A stretch of DNA of 64,000 nt from Winslowiella toletana. Its GTDB lineage: Bacteria; Pseudomonadota; Gammaproteobacteria; Enterobacterales; Enterobacteriaceae. A program made the translations under genes and the position numbers. Shown in pieces: positions 50,188 to 60,996 of the stretch. The notes under the pieces were generated by a model. That model ran no database searches and had not been told where the DNA came from. It saw only the letters and a list, made by a program, of their open reading frames with translations. The stretch lies in the NCBI RefSeq assembly GCF_032164335.1, contig NZ_CP134152.1:1364001-1428000 (forward strand), given 5' to 3'. The first letter of the stretch is position 1, and every line of letters begins with the position of its first letter.

Positions 50188-50220
50188 GTCGCGGCGGTGT
50201 TCTTGCCGCCGCGACAAATT
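50188..50220 (+). terminator. Terminator after the dehydrogenase operon
   Basis: GTCGCGGCGG and CCGCCGCGAC form a 10-bp GC-rich stem with an 8-base loop, 53 bases past the stop. The T tract is poor. Confidence 0.6.
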
Positions 50221-50676
50221 ACCTGCGGTTAACCCCTCGCCAAACTGACTTCACCGCTTCGCTAAGGGCTGACGACCGGCCACGCCTCTTTCCTGAGTCA
50301 CTCTTTCCCAACATAGATTAACCCGCAGCTGAATTGATGAATTTTTTTTATGATCGAGAATCGGCCGATCGACAGACTGATTTTTCTCAATTTTTTCATC
50401 AATCTGCGAGCAAAATCACTCTTCAAAACTGGCTAAATTTCATTCATATGTCACATTCCAATGTTACATGTGTAAAATATTGTTTTATATGTGTTAATCT
50501 TCTGACTTCCTTATCGGACAGAATTATCAACAATATAAATACCGTTAAATATTCATTTAATATTTTGCAGTTATGATTTTTGCGTAGTGCATCACAGTCT
50601 GTTTAATCGATTTACGGCTGACTATTAGCACAAATTGCTAAAACATCAAATGTTAAAGGCTTAAGGAAATTTAACA
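50221..50676. promoter_or_regulatory. arn upstream region with a TTAGCA-N5-TGCTAA dyad
   Basis: AT-rich region before arnB; an 80-codon frame at 50334 has no support. A perfect dyad TTAGCA-caaat-TGCTAA lies at 50625-50641, 35 bases before the arnB ATG. I looked for the PmrA box (two CTTAA-type half-sites five bases apart) and found no convincing match, so the usual PmrAB control is not visible. Confidence 0.4.
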
Positions 50677-51816
50677 ATGTCTGAGTTCCTGCCCTTTTCC
50701 CGTCCCGCGTTGGGTGAAAGCGAATTAGCTGCCGTCCGTGAGGTTTTTACCTCCGGCTGGATTACTACTGGCCCCAAAAATCAGCAGCTGGAGCAGGCAT
50801 TTTGTCAGTTGACCGGTAATCAACACGCTATCGCGCTGAGTTCTGCAACGGCGGGGATGCACGTCACGCTGATGGCTTTAGGGATTAAGGCCGGGGATGA
50901 GGTGATTACGCCTTCTCTGACCTGGGTTTCCACGCTGAATATGATCGTGTTACTGGGCGCTGAGCCGGTAATGATTGATGTCGATCGCGAAACCCTGATG
51001 GTGACGCCCGAGCTGATTGAAGCCGCCATTACCCCGCGCACCCGGGCAATTGTACCGGTGCACTATGCCGGAGCGCCGGCGGATATTGATGCGATTCGCG
51101 CCATTGGTGAACGCCATGGTATTCCGGTGATTGAGGATGCTGCGCACGCGGTGGGCACTTACTACAAGGGCGCGCATATTGGTGCATCCGGCACCGCCAT
51201 TTTCTCTTTCCATGCAATTAAAAATATCACCTGCGCTGAGGGCGGGCTGGTCGTCACCGATGATGAACAGTTGGCGAACCGCATCCGCAGCCTTAAGTTT
51301 CATGGTCTGGGCGTGGACGCTTATGACCGCCAGACGCTGGGCCGTGCGCCGCAGGCCGAGGTTATCAGCCCCGGATTCAAATACAATCTGGCGGATATCA
51401 ATGCGGCGATTGCGCTGGTGCAGCTGGAAAAACTTCCTCAGCTCAATGCGCGGCGCGCTGAGATTGCCGGGCGTTATCTACAGGCGCTGGCGGGCGGCCC
51501 CTTAACGCCGCTGGCACTGCCTGAATGGCAACATCATCACGCCTGGCACCTGTTTATTATTCGGGTTGATGAGCAGAAAGCCGGTATCAGCCGCGATGAA
51601 TTAATGCAGCAGTTAAAAAACCGCGGCATTGGCAGCGGGCTGCATTTCCGCGCGGCGCATACGCAAAAATATTATCGCGAACGCTTTCCTCAGCTCTCAT
51701 TACCGGATACCGAGTGGAACTCTGCACGTATTTGTTCCATTCCATTGTTCCCGGGCATGACTGATGAAGACACTACGCGCGTAATCCTCGCGCTAAACGA
51801 GATTGCCGGAAAATAA
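50677..51816 (+). CDS. arnB: UDP-4-amino-4-deoxy-L-arabinose aminotransferase ArnB
   Basis: 379-residue PLP-dependent aminotransferase of the DegT/DnrJ/EryC1 family. It transfers the amino group of glutamate to UDP-4-keto-pentose to give UDP-L-Ara4N in the cytoplasm. [15 protein letters not shown] contains the PLP Lys; [12 protein letters not shown] and [13 protein letters not shown] bind cofactor phosphate and ring. AAGGAA lies nine bases before the ATG. First gene of arnBCADTEF, which adds L-Ara4N to lipid A and confers polymyxin resistance. Confidence 0.97.
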   Translation: MSEFLPFSRPALGESELAAVREVFTSGWITTGPKNQQLEQAFCQLTGNQHAIALSSATAGMHVTLMALGIKAGDEVITPSLTWVSTLNMIVLLGAEPVMIDVDRETLMVTPELIEAAITPRTRAIVPVHYAGAPADIDAIRAIGERHGIPVIEDAAHAVGTYYKGAHIGASGTAIFSFHAIKNITCAEGGLVVTDDEQLANRIRSLKFHGLGVDAYDRQTLGRAPQAEVISPGFKYNLADINAAIALVQLEKLPQLNARRAEIAGRYLQALAGGPLTPLALPEWQHHHAWHLFIIRVDEQKAGISRDELMQQLKNRGIGSGLHFRAAHTQKYYRERFPQLSLPDTEWNSARICSIPLFPGMTDEDTTRVILALNEIAGK

Positions 51817-51820
51817 CGAC

Positions 51821-52798
51821 ATGAATGAACAACCAATTAATAAAGTCTCGGTAGTGATCCCAGTCTTTAACGAGCAGGCGTGCCTGCCGGAATTGATCCG
51901 GCGCACCACTGCTGCCTGCGCCTTGCTGCCCATGGATTATGAAATTTTGCTGGTGGATGACGGCAGCAGTGATGATTCGGCGGAGATGATGGCGGCAGCG
52001 GCTGAACAGCCGGACAGCCATATTGTCGCGGTATTACTCAACCGTAACTATGGCCAGCATTCGGCGATTATGGCCGGTTTCAGCCACGTCAGCGGTGATT
52101 TAATTATTACGCTGGATGCCGATCTGCAAAACCCGCCGGAAGAGATTCCGCGTTTAGTCAGCGTGGCGGCAGAGGGTTATGACGTAGTCGGTACCGTGCG
52201 GCAAAACCGCCAGGACAGCTGGTTCCGTAAACGCGCGTCGCGCATGATCAATCATCTGATTCAGCGCACCACCGGTAAAGCGATGGGCGACTACGGATGC
52301 ATGCTGCGCGCTTACCGCCGTCATATTATTGAGGCAATGCTGCATTGCCACGAGCGCAGCACCTTTATTCCGATTCTGGCGAACACCTTTGCCCGTCGGG
52401 CGATTGAAATTCCGGTTAAACATGCCGAGCGTGAGTTTGGCGACTCAAAATACAGCTTTATGAAGCTGATTAATTTGATGTACGACCTGATCACCTGCCT
52501 GACCACTACGCCACTGCGAATGCTGAGCGTATTTGGCAGCGCGATTGCATTATTTGGCTTTGCCATTTCGTTGCTGCTGATCGTACTGCGGCTGTTTTTT
52601 GGACCGCAGTGGGCGGCAGAAGGCGTATTTATGCTGTTCGCCATTCTGTTTATTTTTATTGGCGCGCAGTTCGTCGGCATGGGCTTACTCGGTGAATATA
52701 TTGGACGTATCTATAACGACGTCCGTGCCCGCCCGCGTTATTTCATCCAGCGCGTAGTTAAACACTCACCATCTTCTTCTGCACAGGACAATCAATAA
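51821..52798 (+). CDS. arnC: Undecaprenyl-phosphate 4-deoxy-4-formamido-L-arabinose transferase ArnC
   Basis: 325 residues from the ATG at 51821, four bases after arnB. A GT2 glycosyltransferase domain ([42 protein letters not shown]) is followed by two transmembrane helices near residues 235-300. It moves Ara4FN from UDP to undecaprenyl phosphate at the inner face of the membrane. Its stop overlaps the arnA start (TAATG). Confidence 0.97.
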   Translation: MNEQPINKVSVVIPVFNEQACLPELIRRTTAACALLPMDYEILLVDDGSSDDSAEMMAAAAEQPDSHIVAVLLNRNYGQHSAIMAGFSHVSGDLIITLDADLQNPPEEIPRLVSVAAEGYDVVGTVRQNRQDSWFRKRASRMINHLIQRTTGKAMGDYGCMLRAYRRHIIEAMLHCHERSTFIPILANTFARRAIEIPVKHAEREFGDSKYSFMKLINLMYDLITCLTTTPLRMLSVFGSAIALFGFAISLLLIVLRLFFGPQWAAEGVFMLFAILFIFIGAQFVGMGLLGEYIGRIYNDVRARPRYFIQRVVKHSPSSSAQDNQ

Positions 52799-54777
52799 TG
52801 AAAGCCGTCGTCTTTGCTTATCACGATATGGGGTGCGTTGGTATCAATGCGCTGGTCAACGCGGGTTATGACATTACCGCTATCTATACGCATGCTGATG
52901 CGGTGGGTGAGAATCAGTTTTTTGCCTCGGTAGCGCGCACCGCTGCTGAGCAGGGTATTCCGGTATTTGCACCAGAAGATATTAATCATCCGCTGTGGGT
53001 AGACCGGATTAAAAGCAGCGAGCCTGAGGTTATCTTCTCTTTTTACTATCGCAATATGCTGTGTGACGAGATTATTAACTGTGCGAAGCAGGGGGCTTTT
53101 AATCTTCACGGCTCCTTGCTGCCTGACTACCGCGGACGTGCACCGCTTAACTGGGCGCTGGTCAACGGCGAAACAGAAACTGGCGTCACGCTGCATCGCA
53201 TGGTTGCGCGTGCTGATGCCGGGGCGATTGTTGCCCAACAGCGGGTAGCAATCAGCGCGGAAGATAATGCCCGCACCCTGCATGGCAAACTTAATCAGAC
53301 CGCCGCCGACCTGTTAAGCGATATTCTGCCGCGGATTTTAACCGGTGATTTCACTGAACAGCCGCAGGACAACAGTAAAGCACGCTATTTTGGCCGCAGA
53401 ACGCCGGAAGATGGCCGTGTTCAATGGGATCAACCCGCAGCGGTGATCCACAATCTGGTGCGTGCGGTGACCGATCCCTGGCCTGGGGCATTCAGCTATG
53501 TCGGAGCCAGTAAATTTACCCTCTGGAAAACTCGCGTACACAGCGAGATGCCAGCGGCAAAACCCGGTACTGTGCTGTCGACGCAGCCACTGATTATCGC
53601 CTGTGGCAGTGAAGCACTGGAAGTGCTGACCGGCCAGAGCGAAAACGGCGTGTATATGCAGGGGTCGCAGCTGGCCCAGACGCTGGGCCTGGTTCCCGGC
53701 GCATTATTAAACAACCTGCCGCACGCCGCAGTTAAACGCCGCACCCGGGTATTAATTCTTGGTGTGAATGGCTTTATTGGTAATCACCTGACCGAACGTT
53801 TGTTGCAGGATGATAACTTCGAAATTTTTGGCCTCGATATCAGCTCGGATGCCATCAGCCGTTTTATGACTAACCCGCGTTTCCATTTTGTCGAAGGGGA
53901 TATCAGTATTCACTCCGAGTGGATTGAATATCACATTAAAAAATGTGATGTCATTCTGCCGCTGGTGGCAATTGCCACACCGATTGAATATACCCGTAAT
54001 CCGCTGCGAGTATTCGAACTGGATTTCGAAGAGAACCTGAAAATTATCCGCGACTGTGTGAAATATAAAAAACGGATAATCTTCCCGTCAACCTCGGAAG
54101 TGTATGGCATGTGTAGCGACCCGGTGTTTGATGAGGATCACTCGAATCTGATCGTCGGGCCAATCAATAAACAGCGCTGGATCTATTCGGTATCGAAACA
54201 GTTGCTGGATCGCGTGCTGTGGGCTTACGGCGAGAAAGAGGGACTGCGCTTCACCCTGTTCCGACCTTTCAACTGGATGGGGCCACGACTGGATAACCTG
54301 AATGCGGCGCGTATCGGCAGCTCAAGGGCGATTACCCAGCTGATTCTGAACCTGGTGGAAGGCTCGCCGATTAAACTGATCGATGGCGGCCAGCAGAAAC
54401 GCTGCTTTACCGACATTGCTGACGGCGTTGAGGCTCTGTTCCGCATTATTGAAAATAAAAACAATAATTGCGACGGCCAGATTATCAATATTGGTAATCC
54501 GGAAAATGAAGCCAGTATCAAACAGCTGGCAGAGCAGCTGCTGGCGAGTTTTGAGCGTCATCCGCTGCGCGATCAGTTCCCGCCGTTTGCTGGCTTCCGC
54601 GAAGTGGAAAGCAGCAGTTATTACGGTAAGGGCTATCAGGATGTTGAGCACCGCAAGCCCAGCATTCGCAACGCGCGTCGCCTGCTGAACTGGACGCCAG
54701 AAGTTGGAATGGAAAAAACCATTGATGACACGCTGGATTTCTTCCTGAAAACCGTTGATCCGGTGGAAGGGAGTTAA
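52798..54777 (+). CDS. arnA: Bifunctional UDP-L-Ara4N formyltransferase/UDP-GlcA dehydrogenase ArnA
   Basis: 659 residues. The N-terminal formyltransferase domain (residues 1-305) has [19 protein letters not shown] with the catalytic Asn and His; it formylates UDP-L-Ara4N. The C-terminal domain (about 315-659) is an SDR-type oxidative decarboxylase with [19 protein letters not shown] and the YSVSK pair; it converts UDP-glucuronate to the 4-keto pentose used by ArnB. Full length and domain order match E. coli ArnA (660 residues). Confidence 0.97.
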   Translation: MKAVVFAYHDMGCVGINALVNAGYDITAIYTHADAVGENQFFASVARTAAEQGIPVFAPEDINHPLWVDRIKSSEPEVIFSFYYRNMLCDEIINCAKQGAFNLHGSLLPDYRGRAPLNWALVNGETETGVTLHRMVARADAGAIVAQQRVAISAEDNARTLHGKLNQTAADLLSDILPRILTGDFTEQPQDNSKARYFGRRTPEDGRVQWDQPAAVIHNLVRAVTDPWPGAFSYVGASKFTLWKTRVHSEMPAAKPGTVLSTQPLIIACGSEALEVLTGQSENGVYMQGSQLAQTLGLVPGALLNNLPHAAVKRRTRVLILGVNGFIGNHLTERLLQDDNFEIFGLDISSDAISRFMTNPRFHFVEGDISIHSEWIEYHIKKCDVILPLVAIATPIEYTRNPLRVFELDFEENLKIIRDCVKYKKRIIFPSTSEVYGMCSDPVFDEDHSNLIVGPINKQRWIYSVSKQLLDRVLWAYGEKEGLRFTLFRPFNWMGPRLDNLNAARIGSSRAITQLILNLVEGSPIKLIDGGQQKRCFTDIADGVEALFRIIENKNNNCDGQIINIGNPENEASIKQLAEQLLASFERHPLRDQFPPFAGFREVESSSYYGKGYQDVEHRKPSIRNARRLLNWTPEVGMEKTIDDTLDFFLKTVDPVEGS

Positions 54778-55670
54778 TGAAAAAAGTCGGTTTGCGGATT
54801 GATGTTGATACCTGGCGCGGAACGCGCGACGGCGTTCCTGCCTTACTGGAAATGCTTAGCGCGCACCACACCACAGCAACATTTTTCTTTAGTGTCGGGC
54901 CGGACAACATGGGGCGCCATCTTTGGCGCCTGCTGAAACCGAAATTCTTCTGGAAGATGCTGCGCTCCAATGCCGCCTCGCTGTACGGCTGGGATATTTT
55001 GCTGGCGGGCACCGCGTGGCCGGGGCGTAATATTGGTCAGGGGTTGCCGGAGGTGATTCGCGCGGCCGCTGAGCAGCATGAAGTTGGCCTGCACGCCTGG
55101 GACCACTTCGCCTGGCAAACCTGGGCCGGAGTCTGGTCAGAGCAACAACTCAGCCAGCAGATAGACCGTGGGTATCAGGCATTATGTGAGATTACCGGTG
55201 ACGCCGTCAGCTGTTCAGCGGTCGCTGGCTGGCGTGCCGATCAGCGGGTAATCGAAGCCAAAGAGGCTTTTGCTTTTCACTATAACAGCGACTGCCGCGG
55301 CAGCGCGCCTTTCCGACCACGGCTGGCGGATGGATCGCTGGGCACGGTACAGATCCCGGTGACGCTGCCAACCTGGGATGAAGTGATTGGTAGTGAAGTG
55401 ACGGCCGAAAACTATAACGCCTTTATTATTGATAAAATTAACCAGCATCGCGGAACGCCGGTGTATACCATCCATGCTGAAGTTGAAGGGATTGCGATGC
55501 GTCAGTTGTTTGCCGAGCTTTTAACCATGGCGGAGCAGCAGGGGATTCAATTTTGTCCACTCAGCGAGTTACTTCCTGCGGATACCTCTACGTTGCCGAC
55601 CGGCAAAGTGGTGCGCGGGTCGCTGCATGGCAGGGAAGGATGGCTGGGATGCGAGCAATTATCAGAGTGA
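54777..55670 (+). CDS. arnD: 4-deoxy-4-formamido-L-arabinose-phosphoundecaprenol deformylase ArnD
   Basis: 297-residue polysaccharide-deacetylase-like metalloenzyme. [15 protein letters not shown] holds the first metal-binding Asp, [12 protein letters not shown] the His pair, and WRADQRV a further conserved motif. It removes the formyl group from the lipid-linked sugar on the cytoplasmic side before flipping. Its start overlaps arnA by one base. Confidence 0.96.
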   Translation: MKKVGLRIDVDTWRGTRDGVPALLEMLSAHHTTATFFFSVGPDNMGRHLWRLLKPKFFWKMLRSNAASLYGWDILLAGTAWPGRNIGQGLPEVIRAAAEQHEVGLHAWDHFAWQTWAGVWSEQQLSQQIDRGYQALCEITGDAVSCSAVAGWRADQRVIEAKEAFAFHYNSDCRGSAPFRPRLADGSLGTVQIPVTLPTWDEVIGSEVTAENYNAFIIDKINQHRGTPVYTIHAEVEGIAMRQLFAELLTMAEQQGIQFCPLSELLPADTSTLPTGKVVRGSLHGREGWLGCEQLSE

Positions 55671-55677
55671 AGACAAG

Positions 55678-57339
55678 ATGAAAATGTTAAAAAATGGCTG
55701 GCTTCTGCTGGTGCTTTTTTCATTGTATTACCTGATCCCTATTGAGTTTCGTAGCCTGTGGCAGCCGGATGAAACACGCTACGCTGAAATCAGTCGCGAA
55801 ATGTTGGCCAGCGGCGACTGGGTCGTGCCGCATTTTTTTGACCTGCGTTATTTCGAAAAGCCGGTCGCAGGTTACTGGATTAATAATCTCGGTCAGTGGC
55901 TGTTTGGCGCCAGTAATTTTGGCGTGCGTTTCGGCTCGGTATTTTCAGTCACGCTGACGGCATTAATGGTTTACTGGCTGAGCTGGAAAATGTGGCGCGA
56001 CAGTAAAACTTCACTGATGGCCGCGATCATTTTCCTCAGCTGCTTTTTAGTCTATGCCATTGGCAGCTATGCGGTGTTGGATCCGATGATCACCCTGTGG
56101 CTGGCGGCGGCGATGTGCAGTTTCTGGCTGGCGGTTGAAGCGAAGAGCACCGGTAAAAAAGTGCTGGCCTGGATATTGCTGGGACTGGCCTGCGGCATGG
56201 GCTTTATGACCAAAGGTTTTCTGGCGCTGGCGGTTCCGGTGATTGGCGTTCTGCCGTGGGTGATTCAGCAAAAGCGCTGGAAAGAGCTGCTGCTGTTCGG
56301 ACCGCTGGCGATACTTAGTGCGCTGCTGATTACCCTGCCGTGGGCACTGGCGATAGCCCGGCGCGAGCCTGATTTCTGGCACTATTTCTTCTGGGTCGAA
56401 CATATTCAGCGTTTTGCCGAGGACAATGCGCAGCATAAAGCGCCATTCTGGTATTACTTGCCGGTACTGCTGGCCGGAACACTGCCGTGGCTGGCGCTGC
56501 TACCCGGCGCGCTGCGGCGCAGCTGGCAGCAGCGGCAGCAAGATAGCGGCAGCCTCTATTTACTGGGATGGTTTATTATGCCGCTGCTGTTTTTCAGCGT
56601 AGCAAAAGGCAAGTTGCCAACCTATATTCTGCCCTGCTTTGCGCCGCTGGCGATTTTAATGGCGCGCCATGCAATGCAGCTGGTTGCCACGGGTAGCGCG
56701 GTACTGCGCACCAATGGCTGGATTAATATGCTGTTTGGCCTGATCTGCGCGCTGGTGGTGCTGTTGGTGCTGGCCCCGTGGAGCGTTACGCGGCATCCAC
56801 TGTACGCCACCAGTGAACTACTGAAGGTAATACTGGCCGCCAGTGCTTTTGTATTCTGGGCACTGGTGGGGGCGTTCACGCTGAAAAACCCTGAGCGACG
56901 CTGGCCGGCAGCGGTACTTTGTCCTCTGGGGATTGCACTGCTGGTCGGTGCAGTGATTCCGCAACAGGTTGAGGATTCGAAGCAGCCGCAGGCCTTTATT
57001 CAAGCCGTACGTCAGAATATCAGCGACAGCCGCTTTATTCTGGCTGACAGTCCCGGCGTGGCTGCGGGCATTGCCTGGGAACTGAAGCGCAGTGATATCG
57101 ATTTCTTTGAGGAAGCCGGAGAACTGAAATATGGCCTGCAGTATGCGGATGCGCGCCACCGTCTGGTCGATGGCCCCGAATTCGCTGACTGGCTGGCAAT
57201 TCATCGCCGTCAGGGAAAAGTCTCGTTGATCTTGTTACTGGCAAGAGGTGAAGACGAAACCAGTAATACGCTGCCTGCGGCTGACTATATTTATCAACAA
57301 GGGCGATTCATCTTGTATCAATATAATCAGCAACCATGA
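55678..57339 (+). CDS. arnT: Lipid IVA 4-amino-4-deoxy-L-arabinosyltransferase ArnT
   Basis: 553 residues from the ATG at 55678, seven bases after arnD; the frame is open from 55627 but inside arnD. GT83-family integral membrane enzyme with about 12 transmembrane helices. The first periplasmic loop has [15 protein letters not shown] and FEKPVAGYW, conserved catalytic and lipid-binding positions. It attaches L-Ara4N to the lipid A phosphates at the outer face of the inner membrane. It overlaps arnE by four bases. Confidence 0.96.
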   Translation: MKMLKNGWLLLVLFSLYYLIPIEFRSLWQPDETRYAEISREMLASGDWVVPHFFDLRYFEKPVAGYWINNLGQWLFGASNFGVRFGSVFSVTLTALMVYWLSWKMWRDSKTSLMAAIIFLSCFLVYAIGSYAVLDPMITLWLAAAMCSFWLAVEAKSTGKKVLAWILLGLACGMGFMTKGFLALAVPVIGVLPWVIQQKRWKELLLFGPLAILSALLITLPWALAIARREPDFWHYFFWVEHIQRFAEDNAQHKAPFWYYLPVLLAGTLPWLALLPGALRRSWQQRQQDSGSLYLLGWFIMPLLFFSVAKGKLPTYILPCFAPLAILMARHAMQLVATGSAVLRTNGWINMLFGLICALVVLLVLAPWSVTRHPLYATSELLKVILAASAFVFWALVGAFTLKNPERRWPAAVLCPLGIALLVGAVIPQQVEDSKQPQAFIQAVRQNISDSRFILADSPGVAAGIAWELKRSDIDFFEEAGELKYGLQYADARHRLVDGPEFADWLAIHRRQGKVSLILLLARGEDETSNTLPAADYIYQQGRFILYQYNQQP

Positions 57340-57671
57340 ATATCCTGCTGATTGCCATTGCCAGCCTGCTCAGTTGTGCAGGCCAGCTTTGTCAGAAACA
57401 GGCCACTCACCGCCGCGGCGTGGTGCGATATAAACGGCATATGCTGTTATGGCTGGGCCTCAGTGTGCTGCTGCTGGGTAGCGCAATGCTGGTGTGGCTG
57501 TGGGTATTACAGCAGGTGCCGGTTAGCGTCGCCTATCCGATGCTTAGCCTGAATTTTATTGTTATCGCCCTTGCCGCGCGCTGGTTGTGGCAGGAGCGCA
57601 TCAGCCTGCGTCACGCCCTGGGGATTATGCTGATTGTCGCCGGAGTAATGGTCTTGGGAATTTACGCATGA
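57336..57671 (+). CDS. arnE: L-Ara4N-phosphoundecaprenol flippase subunit ArnE
   Basis: 111-residue EmrE-like protein with four hydrophobic helices ([23 protein letters not shown] at the start; [23 protein letters not shown]). With ArnF it flips undecaprenyl-phosphate-L-Ara4N across the inner membrane. Overlaps both neighbours by four bases. Confidence 0.95.
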   Translation: MNILLIAIASLLSCAGQLCQKQATHRRGVVRYKRHMLLWLGLSVLLLGSAMLVWLWVLQQVPVSVAYPMLSLNFIVIALAARWLWQERISLRHALGIMLIVAGVMVLGIYA

Positions 57672-58060
57672 TTGGCTATCTGTGGGCGGCACTCAGTATT
57701 TTGTTGGTGAGCGCAGCACAGCTCAGTATGAAATGGGCGATGCTGAATTTGCCGCCCGCCAGCGACCTGCAGGCGTTTTTTTACGCCTTACTGGCCGTCA
57801 CCCCCGGGGCAATTGCGCTGCTCGCCGGGCTGAGCGCCTATGGATTCTCAATGTTGTGCTGGGTGGTGGCGCTGCACTATATCAGCCTGAGCCGCGCCTA
57901 TCCGCTGCTCAGTCTGAGTTATATTCTGGTGTGGTTAGCCGCGCTGTTTTTACCTGGTCTGAATGAACCTTTTTACTGGGGGACGCTGGGCGGTGTGGTG
58001 TTGATTGTCAGCGGCCTGCTGGTGATCTGCTGGCCTGAGCGCGGTCGGAAAACGGAATAA
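57668..58060 (+). CDS. arnF: L-Ara4N-phosphoundecaprenol flippase subunit ArnF
   Basis: 130 residues from the ATG at 57668, which overlaps the arnE stop; the frame runs further up inside arnE. Four hydrophobic helices, with [12 protein letters not shown] and [21 protein letters not shown] typical of the ArnE/ArnF pair. Last gene of the arn operon. Its 3' end overlaps the convergent LacI-type gene by 53 bases, so no terminator fits between them. Confidence 0.95.
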   Translation: MIGYLWAALSILLVSAAQLSMKWAMLNLPPASDLQAFFYALLAVTPGAIALLAGLSAYGFSMLCWVVALHYISLSRAYPLLSLSYILVWLAALFLPGLNEPFYWGTLGGVVLIVSGLLVICWPERGRKTE

Positions 58061-59051
58061 CCGACTCACGTAACATCAGTTTGCCTCTGAACGGCGTCTG
58101 CGGAACATTTGCTTTGCCGTCGAGTAAGTTGAGCAGCCGGTTCAGCGTCTCTTTGATCATCTCCGCCACCGGCACATGCACGGTAGTTAAAGTCGGAATA
58201 AAGAACGAAGCGGTTGGCGTATCGTCGAAACCCAGCAGGGAAATCTGCTGCGGTACGCTGATTCCCGCCTGGTGAAAGGCTCTGGCAGCGCCAATCGCCA
58301 TATCGTCATTACCGGCAACCAGAGCCGAAAAGTCGACGCCGCGCGCCAGCAACTGCTGTGCGGCCAGTCTTCCACTCTCGGGCGTCCATGCTCCCTCGAT
58401 CACTCGCGCCGCTTCAAACTCAATATTGTGTGCTGCCAGCGCCTGCTGATAACCGGCATAGCGGCTTTCGCTGGTTGGTGAACCGCTGATGCCGCGAATA
58501 AAGGCGATCTGACGGTGGCCCTGTATAATCAGATGGCTGACCGCCTCCAGGCTATCCTGTTGATGCGCGGCAAACACACAGTTATCCGGGTGGCGGCTGA
58601 GCTGGCGGTTAACCACCATGATCGGCTGCGGATGCTGTTCAATAATCGCATCCAGCTCCGCCGGATTGAGAAAGCGCGGATAGATAATGATTGCGTCACA
58701 GCGCAGATCGAGTAAAAACTGGATCGCCTGACGTTCCTCTTCCGCGCTGTGCTTACCATCGGCCAGAATCAGCTGACGACCATGCTGCTCAGTCAGCGTG
58801 GCGGTTTGAAACAGCAGTTCGCTGAAGTAGGGGCCATGGTACAGCGTGTTGGTTACCACCAGACCGATACTTTGCGATTTACGCGTCGCCAGATTACGCG
58901 CCAGCAGATTGGGCCGATAGCCGGTCTCTTCAATCGCCTTAAATACCCGATCCCTGGTGGTTTTGCTGACATAGCTATTGCCGGCAAGCACGCGTGAAAC
59001 CGTCGCCTTAGAGACGCCAGCCTTTTTCGCCACATCTAGCATCGTCGTCAT
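58008..59051 (-). CDS. LacI-family repressor, AscG-like
   Basis: 347 residues. The N-terminal LacI helix-turn-helix (TMLDVAKKAGVSKATVSRVLAG) and hinge (LARNLATRKSQSIGLVV) are followed by a periplasmic-binding-protein-like effector domain (LLGFDDTPTASFFIP near the end). It resembles AscG, the repressor of beta-glucoside genes. It is divergent from the cellobiose-type PTS and GH1 genes, and a near-perfect AscG-type operator lies in between. The inducer is probably a beta-glucoside or its phosphate. The 3' end overlaps arnF. Confidence 0.88.
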   Translation of the reverse strand: MTTMLDVAKKAGVSKATVSRVLAGNSYVSKTTRDRVFKAIEETGYRPNLLARNLATRKSQSIGLVVTNTLYHGPYFSELLFQTATLTEQHGRQLILADGKHSAEEERQAIQFLLDLRCDAIIIYPRFLNPAELDAIIEQHPQPIMVVNRQLSRHPDNCVFAAHQQDSLEAVSHLIIQGHRQIAFIRGISGSPTSESRYAGYQQALAAHNIEFEAARVIEGAWTPESGRLAAQQLLARGVDFSALVAGNDDMAIGAARAFHQAGISVPQQISLLGFDDTPTASFFIPTLTTVHVPVAEMIKETLNRLLNLLDGKANVPQTPFRGKLMLRESVIPFSDRAQASRSPAGR

Positions 59052-59268
59052 ACTGGATTCCTGAACATGAAAACTCCGGGCGCAGTTTAACGTATTGCGA
59101 TTTTATCTGCAGCAGCTAACGTTGCGGCGCAATAATACGGTTAATTTTGCAGGCGGTTATGCTCGTGGTTTAATAATGTCTGAAACAAGTAATAGTTCGA
59201 AATTAAAATATATTCAATTATTATTTTATTGCGTTTTTTATAAGCTTTGCTGCCCACTGCGATCCGAA

Positions 59269-59304
59269 TCACAAAATGTGAAAAGTAATATGAAACCGGT
59301 TGCA
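59269..59304 (+). promoter_or_regulatory. AscG-type operator and adjacent dyad before the PTS operon
   Basis: TGAAACCGGTTGCA at 59291-59304 is a LacI-family palindrome with one unmatched pair, close to TGAAACCGGTTTCA, the AscG-type site as I recall it. A second dyad TCACA-aaa-TGTGA sits at 59269-59281; its half-sites are in the wrong order for CRP. The 305-base spacer is AT-rich and holds no other feature that I can identify. Confidence 0.6.
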
Positions 59305-59356
59305 GATTGTTGCTTGATTTGTCTAAATCAGGTTAAACAACAGGCGGGAGATAGCG

Positions 59357-59674
59357 ATGAAAAAAATTTTACTGTGCTGTGCCGGCGGGATGTCTACCAG
59401 TATGCTGGTGCAAAGAATGGAAAAAGAAGCGAAAGAACAAGGGATTGACGTAGAGTTACTGGCGGTTGGCTTTGATGACTTTGCCAGCCAGATTGATGCA
59501 TGGGACTGCTGCCTGTTGGGGCCGCAAATAAAATATAAATTAGCGGATTTTCAGGCGATTGCTGCGGAGAAGCATAAGCCGGTGGCGGTCATTAATACCA
59601 TGGATTACGGTATGATGAACGGTAAAAAGGTATTGAATGATGCACTGGCGTTGATCACCCCACGCGGAGAATAA
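59357..59674 (+). CDS. PTS lactose/cellobiose-family IIB component
   Basis: 105 residues: KKILLCCAGGMSTSMLVQRM carries the phosphorylated Cys (Cys8) and phosphate loop of ChbB-type IIB proteins. It receives phosphate from the IIA protein and passes it to the sugar bound by IIC. CGGGAG lies about eight bases before the ATG. The gene order is IIB, IIC, IIA, then two phospho-beta-glucosidases. Confidence 0.93.
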   Translation: MKKILLCCAGGMSTSMLVQRMEKEAKEQGIDVELLAVGFDDFASQIDAWDCCLLGPQIKYKLADFQAIAAEKHKPVAVINTMDYGMMNGKKVLNDALALITPRGE

Positions 59675-59676
59675 TA

Positions 59677-60996
59677 ATGGGCGCATTCAGTGAATCATTA
59701 TTTGGCATTATTGAAAATCGTATCAGTCCGGTAGCGGCACGGTTGTCAAATCAACGACACGTAACGGCAATTAAAGACGGATTTATTTCGTCGATGCCGT
59801 TTCTGATTGTCGGCTCTTTTATGCTGCTGTTTGCCCATCCGCCTTTTAGCGCCGACAGCCAGTGGGCGATTGCCAAGTGGTGGCTGGGGATGGTGGCCAG
59901 CTATTCTGAGCAAATCATGATGCCGTTCAATATGACCATGGGCATTATGGCGGTGTATATCGCCGCGGCTATCTCTTATAACCTGGCGCTAAGCTATAAA
60001 ATGAATGGTTTTATGGCTGCCTGCCTGTCACTGATGTCATTTCTGGTCGTGGCCGCACCGCACACCAATGGCGCACTGCCGGTCGGATCGTTGGGCGGCG
60101 AGGGTATTTTTACCGCTATTCTGGTGGCGCTTTACAGCACTGAATTAATGCACTTCCTGCAAAAACATAATATTGGCATCAAATTGCCGGAGCAGGTGCC
60201 ACCGAAGATCCGCCAGTCGTTCGATCTGCTGATTCCGATTCTGGCTATCTTTCTGACGCTGTTCCCGCTAAGCCTGTTTATTCAGCATGAATTTGGCATG
60301 CTGCTGCCACAGGCGATTATGGCAATCTTTGCGCCGATTATCTCGGCCTCGGACTCGCTGCCGGCGGTTCTGATTGCGGTGTTGCTTTGCCATTTGCTGT
60401 GGTTCGCTGGTATTCATGGCGCGGTGATTGTCGGCGGTATCTTGCAGGCGTTCTGGCTGACCAATCTCGGCATCAATCAGCAGGAGCTGAATGCCGGTCA
60501 ACCGATTACCCAAATCTTTATCGAGCCGTTCTGGCAGTTCTTTATTGTGGTCGGCGGTTCCGGCTCCACCATGGGTCTGGTATTCCTCTATTTGCGCAGC
60601 CGCGCACCGCACCTGCGCTCGATTGGTAAGCTGGGGCTGGTGCCGAGCATGTTTAATATCAACGAGCCGATTATTTTTGGTTCGCCGGTGGTGATGAACC
60701 CGTTGCTGTTTATTCCCTTTGTCACCGCGCCGCTGGTCAATGCCATCATTGCCTGGGTCGCCACGCGAACCGATTTAGTTAACCACGTTATTTCGCTGGC
60801 ACCCTGGACCACGCCGGGGCCGATAGGTGCTGCCTGGTCAACCGGCTGGGATTATCGCGCGATAATTCTGGTGGCAGTACTGATTGGCGTATCGACCCTG
60901 ATTTATTACCCGTTCTTCAAAATGTATGAGCGCCAGCTGCTGGCCCAAGCCGAAGCGGAAGAGAAACAGAATTTACAAACTGCGGAGAGCCATTAA
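59677..60996 (+). CDS. PTS lactose/cellobiose-family IIC permease
   Basis: 439-residue membrane permease with about ten helices. Family signatures: SMPFLIVGSFMLLFAHPP near the start, FAGIHGAVIVGG in the middle, and SMFNINEPIIFGSPVVMNP, which contains the sugar-binding Glu. It imports and phosphorylates a beta-glucoside such as cellobiose or arbutin. It begins three bases after IIB and overlaps IIA by one base. Confidence 0.93.
   Translation: MGAFSESLFGIIENRISPVAARLSNQRHVTAIKDGFISSMPFLIVGSFMLLFAHPPFSADSQWAIAKWWLGMVASYSEQIMMPFNMTMGIMAVYIAAAISYNLALSYKMNGFMAACLSLMSFLVVAAPHTNGALPVGSLGGEGIFTAILVALYSTELMHFLQKHNIGIKLPEQVPPKIRQSFDLLIPILAIFLTLFPLSLFIQHEFGMLLPQAIMAIFAPIISASDSLPAVLIAVLLCHLLWFAGIHGAVIVGGILQAFWLTNLGINQQELNAGQPITQIFIEPFWQFFIVVGGSGSTMGLVFLYLRSRAPHLRSIGKLGLVPSMFNINEPIIFGSPVVMNPLLFIPFVTAPLVNAIIAWVATRTDLVNHVISLAPWTTPGPIGAAWSTGWDYRAIILVAVLIGVSTLIYYPFFKMYERQLLAQAEAEEKQNLQTAESH

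Noticed and set aside
50334-50576. 80-codon frame upstream of arnB
   Set aside because: No ribosome-binding site, AT-driven composition, and it lies where the arn promoter must be.
50641-50670. TTAA half-sites near the arnB start considered as a PmrA box
   Set aside because: The spacing is wrong and they overlap the ribosome-binding site.
59269-59281. TCACA-aaa-TGTGA considered as a CRP site
   Set aside because: The half-sites are in reverse order and three bases apart; CRP needs TGTGA-N6-TCACA.
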